DNA from: an uncultured Granulosicoccaceae bacterium
Lineage (GTDB): Bacteria > Pseudomonadota > Gammaproteobacteria > Granulosicoccales > Granulosicoccaceae
Length of the DNA stretch: 35,677 nt
Reading direction: 5' to 3'
NCBI GenBank assembly: GCA_937951215.1
Contig: CALFCE010000091.1
Span: forward strand, 1 to 35,677
Shown here in pieces: positions 1 to 10,149 of the stretch. The position numbers were made by a program, and so were the translations under genes. Position 1 is the first letter of the stretch, and every line of letters starts with the position of its first letter. The notes below the pieces were generated by a model. That model ran no database searches. It saw nothing but the letters and a program-made list of their open reading frames with translations, and was not told the origin of the DNA.

Positions 1-1
1 C

Positions 2-280
2 TTGTCAGAGGCCGACCGCCAGTCCCTGATCAAGGCCGGTGTGGTCGGGGATATTTTATATAATTTTATTAATATCAAAGGCGAGATCGTTGATCACCCG
101 GTAAATGATCGGGCCATCTCGATTGAAATCGAAAAACTGAAAAAAGCCAGAGATATCGTGCTGGTCTCTGGTGGCCGTGAAAAAATAGAAGCGTTGATAG
201 GAGCGCTGTTGTTGCTCGAACCTGCGTACTTTATTACCGATGAAGTGACCGCTTCGATCATTGCCGACTGGGAGTCATAG
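2..280 (+). CDS. C-terminal fragment of a SorC/DeoR-type sugar-binding transcriptional regulator (5' truncated by window edge)
   Basis: Open from the window edge; the VLVSGGREKIEALIGALLLLEPAYFITDEVTASIIADW tail resembles the effector-binding domain of SorC-family regulators. Confidence 0.65.
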   Translation: MSEADRQSLIKAGVVGDILYNFINIKGEIVDHPVNDRAISIEIEKLKKARDIVLVSGGREKIEALIGALLLLEPAYFITDEVTASIIADWES

Positions 281-985
281 CAGCGTGTTTAGCTGGTTGT
301 CCAGCACTTCCTGAATTTCAGTTCTGGGCGGGTTTCGAAGTATTTTGGCGTATTTGTACTTGAAGCTGCCACTGGATAATTCAACGACCTGCTCAGCGAC
401 CCATGCTGCACTCAGCATTTTGTCCGCGTCGTTGGTCATGGCGCTTTCAGTTTCCCCGGACCAGAAATTGGTATTGATGCCGGATGGGGCAGCGACAAGC
501 ACTTTGCCGATTTTGCTGTCCCTGACCAGCGAAGCTCCCAACATTCCAAGACCGGCTTTCACGGCACAGTAGGCTGGTTCCAGTTCTCGGGGGGTGTACT
601 GAGAACTCGATGTGATCAGCATGACCTTAAGAGGTGTGTCGAGTCTGTTTTTCAGTCGTTGAACCAATAACATGGGGGCAAGCAGCCCGACATTGGTCAT
701 CTGTTGCAATGCTGCATCCGACAGTGTGTCAATGGTTCCACGTTGCAGAAAACCTGCAGCATAGACAAGTGTGTTAACGCGATCAAAACTGGAAACCAGT
801 TGATCCAGATCAGTTTGCAGTGTTGCGTTGTCACTGGTAATTGACAGCGCTTCATATTGGATGTTTGCCAGCTCAGGCGCGCTTCTCCCGGTGACGCAGA
901 CCGTATGCCCGTCCTGTGAGTAAATCCTTGCAAGCTCAAGGCCGAGCCCTGATGTGCCACCGACTATCAGAATTCGTTTTTTCAT
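275..985 (-). CDS. SDR family NAD(P)-dependent oxidoreductase
   Basis: N-terminal ILIVGGTSGLGLELAR Rossmann motif (GxxxGxG), NTLVYAAG, and YCAVKAG (YxxxK-like). Confidence 0.85.
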   Translation of the reverse strand: MKKRILIVGGTSGLGLELARIYSQDGHTVCVTGRSAPELANIQYEALSITSDNATLQTDLDQLVSSFDRVNTLVYAAGFLQRGTIDTLSDAALQQMTNVGLLAPMLLVQRLKNRLDTPLKVMLITSSSQYTPRELEPAYCAVKAGLGMLGASLVRDSKIGKVLVAAPSGINTNFWSGETESAMTNDADKMLSAAWVAEQVVELSSGSFKYKYAKILRNPPRTEIQEVLDNQLNTLL

Positions 986-1608
986 GGTGTTTCCAATGAC
1001 TCGATGATGGATTCAAGCTGATCATAAGAGTCGAAGTGTCTTCTGGCCAGTGGAGAAGAGCCATTACTGAAATGAGCGACTTCCATATGGGCTTTCTGTG
1101 CCGCCTCCAGGCCAACCTCACTGTCTTCTATTGCAAGGCAGCACTCAGGATCTACCGACATGGTGCGGGCTGCATGCAAATAGATATCAGGTTCGGGTTT
1201 CCAGCTATTGATTTGATAGGAGCTACAGAGATGGTTGCCAAAATACCTGTTCAAATCGGTCAGGGACAGCGCCTGTTTTATTTTTTGCAATGGTGCGCTT
1301 GAGGCAATGCAAACCGGCTGTTTGATCTTGTCGAGCGCTTTGTGTACACCGTCGAAAGCACGCAGTTCTGACTCCATCAGTTCGGTGACTCGTTGCCGAT
1401 AGCGTGGCTCTATGTCATCGGGCAGTGTGCAATCAAAGCGTTGCTCGATTTCAGCAAAAATACACTTGAGCTTTCGGCCTCTGAACCAGTGTTCCAACGA
1501 TGCACGCGGTGCGGTGATTTCCGGGATGATATCTATAAAAGCCTGATTGCTCAGCGTTTCACTGTCAACCAGCGTTCCGTCGAGATCAAAGATAATACAT
1601 TTGAGCAT
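982..1608 (-). CDS. HAD superfamily hydrolase (beta-phosphoglucomutase/sugar-phosphatase-like)
   Basis: Internal ATG at 1608 gives MLKCIIFDLDGTLVDSETLSNQAF (HAD motif I), with ASSAP and a later ...AIEDSEVGLEAAQKA motif. The listed longer ORF (to 1773) overlaps mgtE. 4-nt overlap with the SDR start. Confidence 0.85.
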   Translation of the reverse strand: MLKCIIFDLDGTLVDSETLSNQAFIDIIPEITAPRASLEHWFRGRKLKCIFAEIEQRFDCTLPDDIEPRYRQRVTELMESELRAFDGVHKALDKIKQPVCIASSAPLQKIKQALSLTDLNRYFGNHLCSSYQINSWKPEPDIYLHAARTMSVDPECCLAIEDSEVGLEAAQKAHMEVAHFSNGSSPLARRHFDSYDQLESIIESLETP

Positions 1609-1622
1609 GATACGCTGGTGAG

Positions 1623-3038
1623 TTAGAGCAACACAAAGGTTGCGAGCCCCAAAAAAGCAACCAGCCCGATCACATCGGTAATCGTGGTCAGTACAACACC
1701 ACCAGCCAGCGCAGGATCCACTCCGATCTTCTTTAAGGTCAATGGTATGGCCAAGCCGGCGAAGGCGGCACATAACAGGTTAATGATTAGCGCGCAGCCC
1801 AGCACCATGCCAATCGACAGATCACCGAACCACCAGTAGGTAAACCCGCACACGATCGTCGCCCAAAGAAAGCCATTGAGTGCGGACACGGATAGCTCCT
1901 TGTAAAGCAGCGCTCGCGCATTGTTGCTGTTGATCTGGCCCAGTGCCTGTCCACGAATGACAAGTGTCAAGGTCTGGCTACCACTGATACCTCCCATGCT
2001 GGGAGCTACCGTCATCAACACTGCAAGAGTGACAATTTTCTCCAGCGTCAGCTCAAATTGAGCAATAACCCATGATGCGAGCAGTGCGGTCATCAGATTG
2101 ATTCCAAGCCACACAGCGCGTTTACGCGCACTGCGAAGTATCGGAGAGAATAAGTCATCTTCCTGATTAAGCCCCGCCATGCTCATCACAGACTGTTCCG
2201 CTTCTTCGCGGATAACGTCGACAACGTCATCAATGGTGATTCGGCCCAGCAACGTGTTGTCACTATCGACCACAGCGGCTGATACAAGATCATAATCCTC
2301 AAAAATACGGGCGACTTCATGTTCGCTGGTATCGACGGAGATCGGTAGATTGTCCGTGCGCATGATGGATGAAACCAGAAGCCCGAGTTTGTTGGTCAGC
2401 AGACGGCGGAGGGGCAGCTCGCCCTCATAGCGGCCAAACTGATCAACGACGATCAGGCGATCAGTATTTTTGGGTAATGATTTTCGGCGTCGCAGATATC
2501 GCAGAACAACCTCAAGAGTGACATCGCCTCGTACGGTAACGGTATCCAGATCCATCAGGCCACCGGCGCTGTCTTCCGGATACAACAGCACCGTTTCCAA
2601 TCGTCGCCGGTCCTGCTCGCGCATACCGGCGAGTACTTCAGTGGTTAGCTGTTCAGGCAGGGATTGTACAAAGTCAGCCAGATCATCAAAGTCGAGCTGC
2701 TGCGAGGCTTCGCGTAGTTCCTGCGGGTCCATTTGCTCGATTAGCGAGTCACGGACCTCATCGTGAACCTCCATCAGCACATCACCTTCTATGCCGATAT
2801 CAACCATTTCCCACAACAGGAGGCGGCGGTTTTTGGGTAAGGATTCCAGCACGTCAGCTATTTCAGCCGGGTGCATTGCTGTCAGCAGACTTCTGGCATT
2901 TTCGATCGAGCCGCTGTCAGTGAAGCTGCCCAGCAGATTACCCAGTCTGGCGATTTGTTGATCCGAAACCGGGTCTCTGCGTTTCTCGATCATGCGGACA
3001 CGACGTTTTTCACGGGCTTGGCCATGGATTTTTTTCAA
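1623..3038 (-). CDS. mgtE: Magnesium transporter MgtE
   Basis: MgtE N domain (AEIADVLESLP...), CBS pair and C-terminal TM domain with ...MGGISGSQTLTLVIRG. Confidence 0.93.
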   Translation of the reverse strand: MKKIHGQAREKRRVRMIEKRRDPVSDQQIARLGNLLGSFTDSGSIENARSLLTAMHPAEIADVLESLPKNRRLLLWEMVDIGIEGDVLMEVHDEVRDSLIEQMDPQELREASQQLDFDDLADFVQSLPEQLTTEVLAGMREQDRRRLETVLLYPEDSAGGLMDLDTVTVRGDVTLEVVLRYLRRRKSLPKNTDRLIVVDQFGRYEGELPLRRLLTNKLGLLVSSIMRTDNLPISVDTSEHEVARIFEDYDLVSAAVVDSDNTLLGRITIDDVVDVIREEAEQSVMSMAGLNQEDDLFSPILRSARKRAVWLGINLMTALLASWVIAQFELTLEKIVTLAVLMTVAPSMGGISGSQTLTLVIRGQALGQINSNNARALLYKELSVSALNGFLWATIVCGFTYWWFGDLSIGMVLGCALIINLLCAAFAGLAIPLTLKKIGVDPALAGGVVLTTITDVIGLVAFLGLATFVLL

Positions 3039-4768
3039 AGCCCGGCATTAATTTTTTTCATGATTTTCTGTTGCTCTTGTTGAGTAGAGCTGCTGATTAA
3101 AGCGTTCGTCAGCTTCTGCAGTTTCTTGACATTACTGTTATTCAACGCTCGCTTGATTTCCAGCAGAGAGTTGGGAGGCATGCTGAAGTCGGTCAGCCCG
3201 AGTCCGATCAATACTCGCACCAATCGTGGGTCGCCTGCCATTTCTCCACAGAGGGTAACCGGAATGTCCGCTTTCTTTCCCGCATCGATGGTGTTTTTTA
3301 TTAGCTGCAGCACGGCGGGGTTGAGGGGGTCGTAAAGGTAGTTGACTTCATCATCGATACGATCAATGGCCAGTGTGTATTGGATAAGGTCATTGGTGCC
3401 GATTGACAGAAAGTCGAGTTTCCGGGCAAACAGATCAGCTGCAATGGCTGCAGCCGGTACTTCTATCATGCCACCCACTTTTATGTTTTTGTCGAATTTG
3501 ATTTTCTTTTTGAGCAGCCTGGCCTTGACTGTTTCCAGCAGTTCAAGGCACTGCGACACTTCATAAACATTGGTGAGCATCGGGAACATGATGTTGATGG
3601 GTCCCTTGGTCGAGGCGCGCAGAATAGCCTGCAGTTGTGGCACAATCAGGCTGGTGTCTGACAGACAGAGTCGAATGCCCCGCAGGCCCATCGCCGGATT
3701 ATGGGCAAGCGGTCCGCTGGCTTGCGTCTCGACTTCCTTGTCTGCTCCCAAATCGGCTGTTCTTATCGTCAGCGGTGCCCCCTTAAGTGCACGAACGACT
3801 TTGGAATAGACTTTATAGTGTTCTTGTTCTGACGGGATATCTTCGCGATTCATGTAAAGGAATTCAGTGCGGTACAGCCCCACGCCATCCGCGTTGACTT
3901 TCTTCAATGATTTCAGATCTTCCTCAATCTCGATATTCGCCAGTAAATTGAGTGGCACGCCATCGTCGGTTACCACGGGTGTGTCGATAAGTTTGCGCAA
4001 GTCCCGTTGTCGTTCCCTGAGCATGCGCAGTTGTTTCTTGTACTCCGCGATCATGTAGGTTTCGGGCTGTGCCAACACCATGCCGCTCTCACCCTGCAGA
4101 ATCAGATTTTCGCCGGAAACGACGTAATCGCGAATATTGTGTACTCCAACAATCGCAGGTATTCCCAGACTTCTGGCCAGAATGGCGGTGTGCGACAGTG
4201 GACCCCCGGTCTCTGTGACAAATCCGGCTACCCCTTCGTTTTGCATGATCAGGGTGTCGGCCGGAGTCAGGTCATCCGCAATGACGACGCAACCCTGCCA
4301 ATCGTGCTCTGGTGTTTCGTCTTTGTTGTGGCTGGTCAGCTCGCGCATGATCTGATCAATCACATGATTGACATCATCCATGCGGGTAGCAATGTACGGG
4401 TCCTCCATCTCGCTGAACACCTGTTCGAGTTCGCGCCGCTGTATTTGCAATGCACTTTCCGCATTGCATCGCTGGTCCTTGATAATTTCGAGAGGTCGCT
4501 GGGACAGCAGACTATCGTCGAGCATCAGCAGATGAGTCTCGATAAACGAGCTGACATCTTCCGGTGCATTTTTGGGAATGTCATCACTCAGTTTTTGCAA
4601 TACAACACGGGCACTCTTCAGAGCCAGTTTGAAGCGTCGGACTTCTGCAGGGATTTGGTTTTTCTTTAATGTTTGATTAATGATATCAGGCTGATTGCGG
4701 CGTAAAACGTAGGCAGGCGCTATCGCGATCCCGCGTGATACACCAATGCCTGAGAACATGAGTCCCAC
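3035..4768 (-). CDS. ptsI: Phosphoenolpyruvate-protein phosphotransferase (PTS enzyme I)
   Basis: GGPLSHTAILARSLGIPAIVG phospho-His region, GVGLYRTEFLYM, MIEVPAAA, SIGTNDLIQYTLAIDR; adjacent to HPr. Confidence 0.94.
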   Translation of the reverse strand: MGLMFSGIGVSRGIAIAPAYVLRRNQPDIINQTLKKNQIPAEVRRFKLALKSARVVLQKLSDDIPKNAPEDVSSFIETHLLMLDDSLLSQRPLEIIKDQRCNAESALQIQRRELEQVFSEMEDPYIATRMDDVNHVIDQIMRELTSHNKDETPEHDWQGCVVIADDLTPADTLIMQNEGVAGFVTETGGPLSHTAILARSLGIPAIVGVHNIRDYVVSGENLILQGESGMVLAQPETYMIAEYKKQLRMLRERQRDLRKLIDTPVVTDDGVPLNLLANIEIEEDLKSLKKVNADGVGLYRTEFLYMNREDIPSEQEHYKVYSKVVRALKGAPLTIRTADLGADKEVETQASGPLAHNPAMGLRGIRLCLSDTSLIVPQLQAILRASTKGPINIMFPMLTNVYEVSQCLELLETVKARLLKKKIKFDKNIKVGGMIEVPAAAIAADLFARKLDFLSIGTNDLIQYTLAIDRIDDEVNYLYDPLNPAVLQLIKNTIDAGKKADIPVTLCGEMAGDPRLVRVLIGLGLTDFSMPPNSLLEIKRALNNSNVKKLQKLTNALISSSTQQEQQKIMKKINAGL

Positions 4769-4771
4769 TGT

Positions 4772-5041
4772 TTATTCGTCCTCATCAAAGCGGTTGTTGA
4801 TAAGCTTGCAAATCGCAGCGTCTGCGTCCTGTTCATCATCGCCTTCGATATACAAGGTGACATCAGTGCCGCAACTAGCGGCGAGCATCATGACCCCCAT
4901 AATGCTTTTGCAGTTGACTCGCTGCCCCGCTTTATCGATTTCAATAGAGCTGGTAAAGCTTGAGCTTAATTTAACAAGCTTGGCAGCCGCACGTGCATGT
5001 AGCCCCAATTTGTTTACTATGGTGATTTCGCGGGTGATCAT
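4772..5041 (-). CDS. ptsH: HPr family phosphocarrier protein
   Basis: GLHARAAAKLV (phospho-His site) and CKSIMGVMML (regulatory Ser site). Confidence 0.94.
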   Translation of the reverse strand: MITREITIVNKLGLHARAAAKLVKLSSSFTSSIEIDKAGQRVNCKSIMGVMMLAASCGTDVTLYIEGDDEQDADAAICKLINNRFDEDE

Positions 5042-5098
5042 TGGATCAGCCGTATAACTGAGGGCGTTTTTGTAGCCTGTGGCTTGCGGGCATACACG

Positions 5099-5959
5099 TT
5101 ATTGCAACTCTCTATGTCGGGTTGTTACATTTGCATACTGGGCAGAGAAGTGTTCCGATAGCCGGGAGGCGAGGTATACTGATCGATGCCTGCCACCGGT
5201 GCAGCCAATCGATACTGTCAGATAGGCCCGGTTTTCCTTTTCGAATACACCAAGCCAGTGTCCGAGAAAATCCCTGATGTGGCTGAACATGTCCTCGACC
5301 AGCTCGGAGCTTTCCAGAAATTCTCTTACCGGTTGTTCGAGACCCGAATGCTGACGCAAGGATGTATTCCAGTACGGATTCGGCAGGCAACGAACGTCAA
5401 AAACAAAATCGCTGCTGGTAGGCGGGCCGTATTTGAACCCGAATGACTGGAACAGTAACGCCATTCGCTGTGGCTCGCGATCAATCATGCGACTGATAAT
5501 AATTTCGCGCAGTTGGTGCAGGTTGAGTCGGGAAGTATCGCGTACCAGGTCAGCCCGCTCTTTCAAAGGCAGTAAAAATTCAACTTCATTTTCAATGGCT
5601 TTGGGCAGCGGTACACCTTTGCTGGTCAGCGGATGTCGTCGTCGGGTTTCGCTGAAGCGTTTAAGCAGCGTTTCGCGGTTGGTTTCGAGAAACAGAATTT
5701 CAATGGTTAAATCTTCTCTCTGTGACAGAGACTTCAAGTTGTCCAACAGTTCGGCGATGGATTCTGAAGCACTACGGGCATCAATTCCTACAGCAATGTT
5801 CTCATGATGGGGCGATTTTGCAGACAGAATGTTGTCGATCAAGTCCTGCAGCATGGAACCCGGCAGATTGTCGACGCAGAAAAAACCTTCGTCTTCCAGA
5901 GTGTGCAACGCGACACTCTTGCCTGCACCCGACATGCCGCTGACAATGATTACCCTCAT
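5099..5959 (-). CDS. rapZ: RNase adapter protein RapZ (P-loop)
   Basis: VSGMSGAGKSVALHTLEDEGFFCVDNLP and CTGGRHRSVYLA motifs; gene context. Confidence 0.95.
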   Translation of the reverse strand: MRVIIVSGMSGAGKSVALHTLEDEGFFCVDNLPGSMLQDLIDNILSAKSPHHENIAVGIDARSASESIAELLDNLKSLSQREDLTIEILFLETNRETLLKRFSETRRRHPLTSKGVPLPKAIENEVEFLLPLKERADLVRDTSRLNLHQLREIIISRMIDREPQRMALLFQSFGFKYGPPTSSDFVFDVRCLPNPYWNTSLRQHSGLEQPVREFLESSELVEDMFSHIRDFLGHWLGVFEKENRAYLTVSIGCTGGRHRSVYLASRLSEHFSAQYANVTTRHRELQ

Positions 5960-6939
5960 TGATCCATACCCGCATCATCCGGCAGTGCTATTGCTGCCTT
6001 TTGTTTACCAATGAAATCGTCGTTGGCGCTGTATCCGGCTCTGGTCAGTATATGGTTCCTGACTGCTGCCTCCACCAGGACAGCGAGATTCCGCCCTGGT
6101 GCAACCGGTATGATTTGTTCCCGAATGACAACACCCAAAATCTCTTTTTCAGTGTGGATATCCGATGCACGGTCAAGATTCTGGTTAAGCTCTTCAGTTT
6201 TCATCGCTTGCAGCTTGATAATGAATTTTAGAATTTTTCGCTTGCGTGTCTGGGCGTGGCCATACATTTGAGCAATATTCAGAATGCCGAGCCCTCTGAC
6301 TTCGAGAAAATCCTGAAGCAGGGGCGGGCAGCTGCCTTCCAGTGTATCAGGTGCAATGCGTTTGAATTCAGGAGAATCATCAGCCACCAGAATGTGGCCA
6401 CGACTGATCAGTTCCAGAGCCAGTTCACTTTTGCCGACACCGCTTTCGCCGGTAATAAGCACACCTGTTCCCAATACGTCCATCAGCACACCGTGTAACA
6501 CAGAGCGTTCTGCCAGAAATTGTGTCAGGCGATGCCTTAGTGTGTTCAAGCAATCGTTATAGGAACACTCCGCGATGAATACCGGGATATTCTGTTGCTC
6601 GGATAAAGCCGACATGACGTCCGGTAACTCGTTGCCGTCGGTGACGATAATGAGATCACACTGTGGGTGGAGTAACCCGTTGATATCGATGCGGTTGGCT
6701 TCAAGGCTGGAGGCATTGAGCAGCGTGGTTTCAGCTCGGCCCAGTATCTGCACGCGGTTCGGGATGTTGACATTAAAAGGCCCAATAAGACTGGGCCGAA
6801 TACTGGGCTCCATATCGCGTGTCAATACACGGTTACCCCCTTCGAGGCCGGTTACCCACCGTACTCCGAGACCTTCGCACATGGTATCGAAGACATGTTG
6901 TACCGTCAGTTGTTGCAAATCTACTCCGTTTGAGCTCAC
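5956..6939 (-). CDS. hprK: HPr kinase/phosphorylase
   Basis: GVLITGESGVGKSELALELISRGHILVADD, EVRGLGILN signature; adjacent to HPr and RapZ genes. Confidence 0.95.
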   Translation of the reverse strand: MSSNGVDLQQLTVQHVFDTMCEGLGVRWVTGLEGGNRVLTRDMEPSIRPSLIGPFNVNIPNRVQILGRAETTLLNASSLEANRIDINGLLHPQCDLIIVTDGNELPDVMSALSEQQNIPVFIAECSYNDCLNTLRHRLTQFLAERSVLHGVLMDVLGTGVLITGESGVGKSELALELISRGHILVADDSPEFKRIAPDTLEGSCPPLLQDFLEVRGLGILNIAQMYGHAQTRKRKILKFIIKLQAMKTEELNQNLDRASDIHTEKEILGVVIREQIIPVAPGRNLAVLVEAAVRNHILTRAGYSANDDFIGKQKAAIALPDDAGMDQ

Positions 6940-6997
6940 ATTCGACAGGCGATGATTGGTGCCTGAAGAAGGTGCAATTCTGCTGCCATGGCCGGAG

Positions 6998-7540
6998 TCA
7001 ATGGTCCTCGGGCTTTTCTATCTCCGAGTCTTCAGCAGAAAGACTGTTAGTCTGACTCCAGTTCTGCAATAAGTCATGCAGTAAATCGACATCCTGGCTG
7101 TTGCAGGCGCGTATTTTTGCGCACAGTTCTTCGTCACTGAACGCTTTTGCCATATGGGCCAGAATCTGCAGGTGCTCGTCGGTGCTCTCTTCTGGCACCA
7201 GCAGCCCAAAAAGGACATCGACAGTTTCACTGTCAGGCGCTTCAAAATCTACCCCTTCAGTCAGGGTAATGAGGCCAGCCACCGGTGCAGTCAGCTCGCT
7301 AAGGCGGCCATGTGGCAAGGAAACACCCTTGCCCAGCCCGGTACTGCCCAGCCTTTCACGTCCGATAAGCGCGTCCAGTATATCCATCTCGGATACCTCA
7401 GCTTCCGCGTCCTCACCCTCGTCCTCTGGCAAGGCTTTGGTGAGACATTCAGACAAGCGCTGCAAGGCTTTTTTCTTGGTTGCGGCTTCGACCTGACAGT
7501 CAATCGCTTCAACTGACAATAATTCTGCAAATTCAATCAT
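6998..7540 (-). CDS. ptsN: PTS IIA-like nitrogen regulatory protein (EIIA-Ntr)
   Basis: GSTGLGKGVSLPHGRL phospho-His motif. The likely start is the internal ATG (MIEFAELL) at 7540; the listed ORF extends to 7579. Confidence 0.92.
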   Translation of the reverse strand: MIEFAELLSVEAIDCQVEAATKKKALQRLSECLTKALPEDEGEDAEAEVSEMDILDALIGRERLGSTGLGKGVSLPHGRLSELTAPVAGLITLTEGVDFEAPDSETVDVLFGLLVPEESTDEHLQILAHMAKAFSDEELCAKIRACNSQDVDLLHDLLQNWSQTNSLSAEDSEIEKPEDH

Positions 7541-7669
7541 CTGGCGGCGTACTAAATTTGGGAATAGCGCGTATTGCAATATTCCGGAACAACAAGTTTC
7601 TGTTTCAACAGCCTGCTGGTGTTGTGCAGCGGTATTTTGCGCCTTATTGGCGCATTATCCAAGCTGTGA

Positions 7670-8017
7670 TCAGGTCATTTCCATACCTGTATCAAAGTCA
7701 ATGTCTGTAGTCGAACATTGTTGACGTCTGGGAGTCACGCGTGATTTTTCCTTGTGTTTGATTAATTGGCGATCAAGTTTGTCTGCCAGCTTGTCGATCG
7801 CCGTATACATATCCGATTGAGTGATGTCAGCATGTAGCTTCGTACCTCCAACATCCACTGTTGCCTCTGCTTTGCGCCGTGATTTTTCAACAGTTAGTGT
7901 GACCTGGGCTGAACTCAAATCTCGTGAGTGGCGCTCGAGTTTGTCAAGTTTGTTTTTGACATGAGCCTTTAACGAGCTTGTGACGACAACGTGATGTCCG
8001 GATACGATTATGTGCAT
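7670..8017 (-). CDS. hpf: Ribosome hibernation promoting factor
   Basis: ISGHHVVVTSSLKAHVKNKLDKLERH..., DMYTAIDKLADKLDRQL; located between rpoN and ptsN. Confidence 0.94.
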   Translation of the reverse strand: MHIIVSGHHVVVTSSLKAHVKNKLDKLERHSRDLSSAQVTLTVEKSRRKAEATVDVGGTKLHADITQSDMYTAIDKLADKLDRQLIKHKEKSRVTPRRQQCSTTDIDFDTGMEMT

Positions 8018-8500
8018 TCAACGCTCCTGTTAATGGATCTGCTGGACTATGGGCAGTCGCCACCATAATGGCAAAACGGGGCGAACTGTCTGATGAATGT
8101 AAGGGTAGGTTCTGCTGTTGGTGTGAGGAACCGACAGAAGAAAAGTAAAAACTGGAGTTGGGAATAAAGCAGTTCCCCGGTGGTAACCTGCTGGTTCCGG
8201 GGTAGTGGCTGTCAGCGAATAGTTTCGCAAGCCTGTTAACTATCAATGTGCTCGGTTTCCAAAGCAATCTCTTGTGGCGACAATGACGACGCTTGCGTTC
8301 AGTCTATCGTAAAAGTGTAGTAGACAACACCTTGAAAAATCCCGCGTGTTCAGGTCGATATCGATTGGAGTTTGTAGAATATTACAGGTGTTGCCGAGGG
8401 GGTGCGATGACGGGGCTTTAGCCGGGATCAAGGCCCGACTAAAGCGGTAGAAATGGTCTTAAAACACTATTCAGTTACATTTAATTTGCAACTTTGCCAA

Positions 8501-10048
8501 TCAATTGAGTCGCTTGCGCTCATTGGATGGTGGGATGCTCATTGATTCGCGATATTTTGCAACTGTTCGCCTTGCGACCTGAATTCCCTCAGATACCAAT
8601 CGGCTGGCGATTTTACTGTCGCTCAATGGCTTGGTTGCATCTTCAGCTTTGATGAATTTTTTGATCATTGCCCGGATGGCGGTAGCCGAACATTCTCCAC
8701 CATTTGCGGTTGACACATGGCTTGAGAAAAAGTATTTGAATTCAAAAATTCCCCGTGGAGTGTGAATGTATTTCTGGGTGGTCACTCGTGAGATGGTTGA
8801 TTCGTGCAAGCTGAGCTGCTCGGCAATATCCCTTAATACCAATGGTTTCATCGCTTCTTCACCGTATTCGAGAAAGCCACGCTGCCGCTCAACAATTGCT
8901 GTGCCTACTTTTAGCAAGGTTTCGTTTCTGCTCTGCAGACTTTTGATAAACCATCGTGCTTCCTGCAAGTGATTACGCAGAAACGTATTGTCGTCACTCT
9001 TGTCGGCACGTTTGACTTCTTTTGCATACAAAGCATTGATGCCAAGCTTCGGAGCGATATCGGGGTTTAGCTCTACTCGCCAGACACCTTTGATTTTTTG
9101 TACAAAGACATCGGGAATGATGTACTGGTCATGATCACTGACAAGCTGACGGCCAGGACGCGGGTTCAAGCTGCGAATCAGAGCAATGACCTCACGCAGA
9201 TGCTCGTCATTGATTTTTAACAAACGCCGCAGTTTTGGAAAATCGTGCATGGCCAGCAGATCAAGGTGATCTTTAACCAGTCGTTTGGCATTCTCGGTAA
9301 GTTCTGTATTGGGTAGTTGGCACAGTTGAATGTACATGCACTCGCTTGCGTCGCGTGCTCCACAGCCTGGAGGATCCAGGTGTTGCACCATATGCAGAAC
9401 TGTTTCCACTTCATCGAGATCTATTTGCGCTTCTTCATCTTCGATGTCCTTGTTCAAGCCATCGAGAAGCACATCCATCTCTTCTTTCAGGTATCCACGA
9501 TCATCAATGGCATCGATCAGTGTTGTCGCAATGAACTGATCTTTTTCGGACAATGGGCTTAAATGAATCTGTTCATTCAGATGATCCTGAATACTGGTAA
9601 TGCCCGTGTTATGAAACTCGGTAAAGTCGCGATTGTCGTTGTCAGATGGGCCGGAAGCGCTGGTGGGAGTAGAGGTCTCGTAGATATCTTCCCATGCACT
9701 GTCGACCGGCAACTCGTCAGGCATGATGTCTGATACGTCTGCACTGACTTCACTGTTGACCATATCCACCTCAATTTCGGTGACTTCATTGTTCGACTCG
9801 TTTTCTTTCTGTTTTTCCTCAAGCCTTTTCTGATCCTTGCTCTCGACAGATTGGTCACTGGCGATATCCGTGTTTCGGGTATCAACAGCTTCTTCTTCCT
9901 GCATCTCCAGCATTGGATTGTTTTCCAATGCTGATTGAATTTCTGTTTGCAACTCCAGAGTGGACAGTTGCAACAATTTGATTGCCTGCTGCAGTTGCGG
10001 TGTCATCGCAAGCTGCTGGCCCATTTTCATTTGTAGTGACTGTTTCAT
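8501..10048 (-). CDS. rpoN: RNA polymerase sigma-54 factor
   Basis: N-terminal [21 protein letters not shown] and C-terminal RpoN box [10 protein letters not shown]. Confidence 0.97.
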   Translation of the reverse strand: MKQSLQMKMGQQLAMTPQLQQAIKLLQLSTLELQTEIQSALENNPMLEMQEEEAVDTRNTDIASDQSVESKDQKRLEEKQKENESNNEVTEIEVDMVNSEVSADVSDIMPDELPVDSAWEDIYETSTPTSASGPSDNDNRDFTEFHNTGITSIQDHLNEQIHLSPLSEKDQFIATTLIDAIDDRGYLKEEMDVLLDGLNKDIEDEEAQIDLDEVETVLHMVQHLDPPGCGARDASECMYIQLCQLPNTELTENAKRLVKDHLDLLAMHDFPKLRRLLKINDEHLREVIALIRSLNPRPGRQLVSDHDQYIIPDVFVQKIKGVWRVELNPDIAPKLGINALYAKEVKRADKSDDNTFLRNHLQEARWFIKSLQSRNETLLKVGTAIVERQRGFLEYGEEAMKPLVLRDIAEQLSLHESTISRVTTQKYIHTPRGIFEFKYFFSSHVSTANGGECSATAIRAMIKKFIKAEDATKPLSDSKIASRLVSEGIQVARRTVAKYRESMSIPPSNERKRLN

Positions 10049-10084
10049 GGCACATTTCTTTTTTGAAGTTGTCGTGGGCGTTCA

Positions 10085-10103
10085 TGGCACAATAAATGTG
10101 CCA
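10085..10103 (-). promoter_or_regulatory. Palindrome with sigma54-like -24 element upstream of rpoN
   Basis: Direct reading: TGGCACA-ATAAA-TGTGCCA perfect inverted repeat. On the minus strand TGGCAC-N5-TTGT approximates the TGGCAC-N5-TTGC consensus (final C missing). Confidence 0.4.
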
Positions 10104-10149
10104 ATCAGGATTATGGACCAGACCATTGGATTTACAAATGCAGAATTTG

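Noticed and set aside
4007-4669. 220-aa plus-strand ORF antisense to ptsI
   Set aside because: Lies wholly within the strongly supported ptsI coding region; composition looks like an antisense shadow ORF.
7638-7654. TGCGCC-TTATT-GGCGCA hairpin between hpf and ptsN considered as a terminator
   Set aside because: Perfect 6-bp stem but no T-run in the direction of transcription; short hairpins like this are common by chance.
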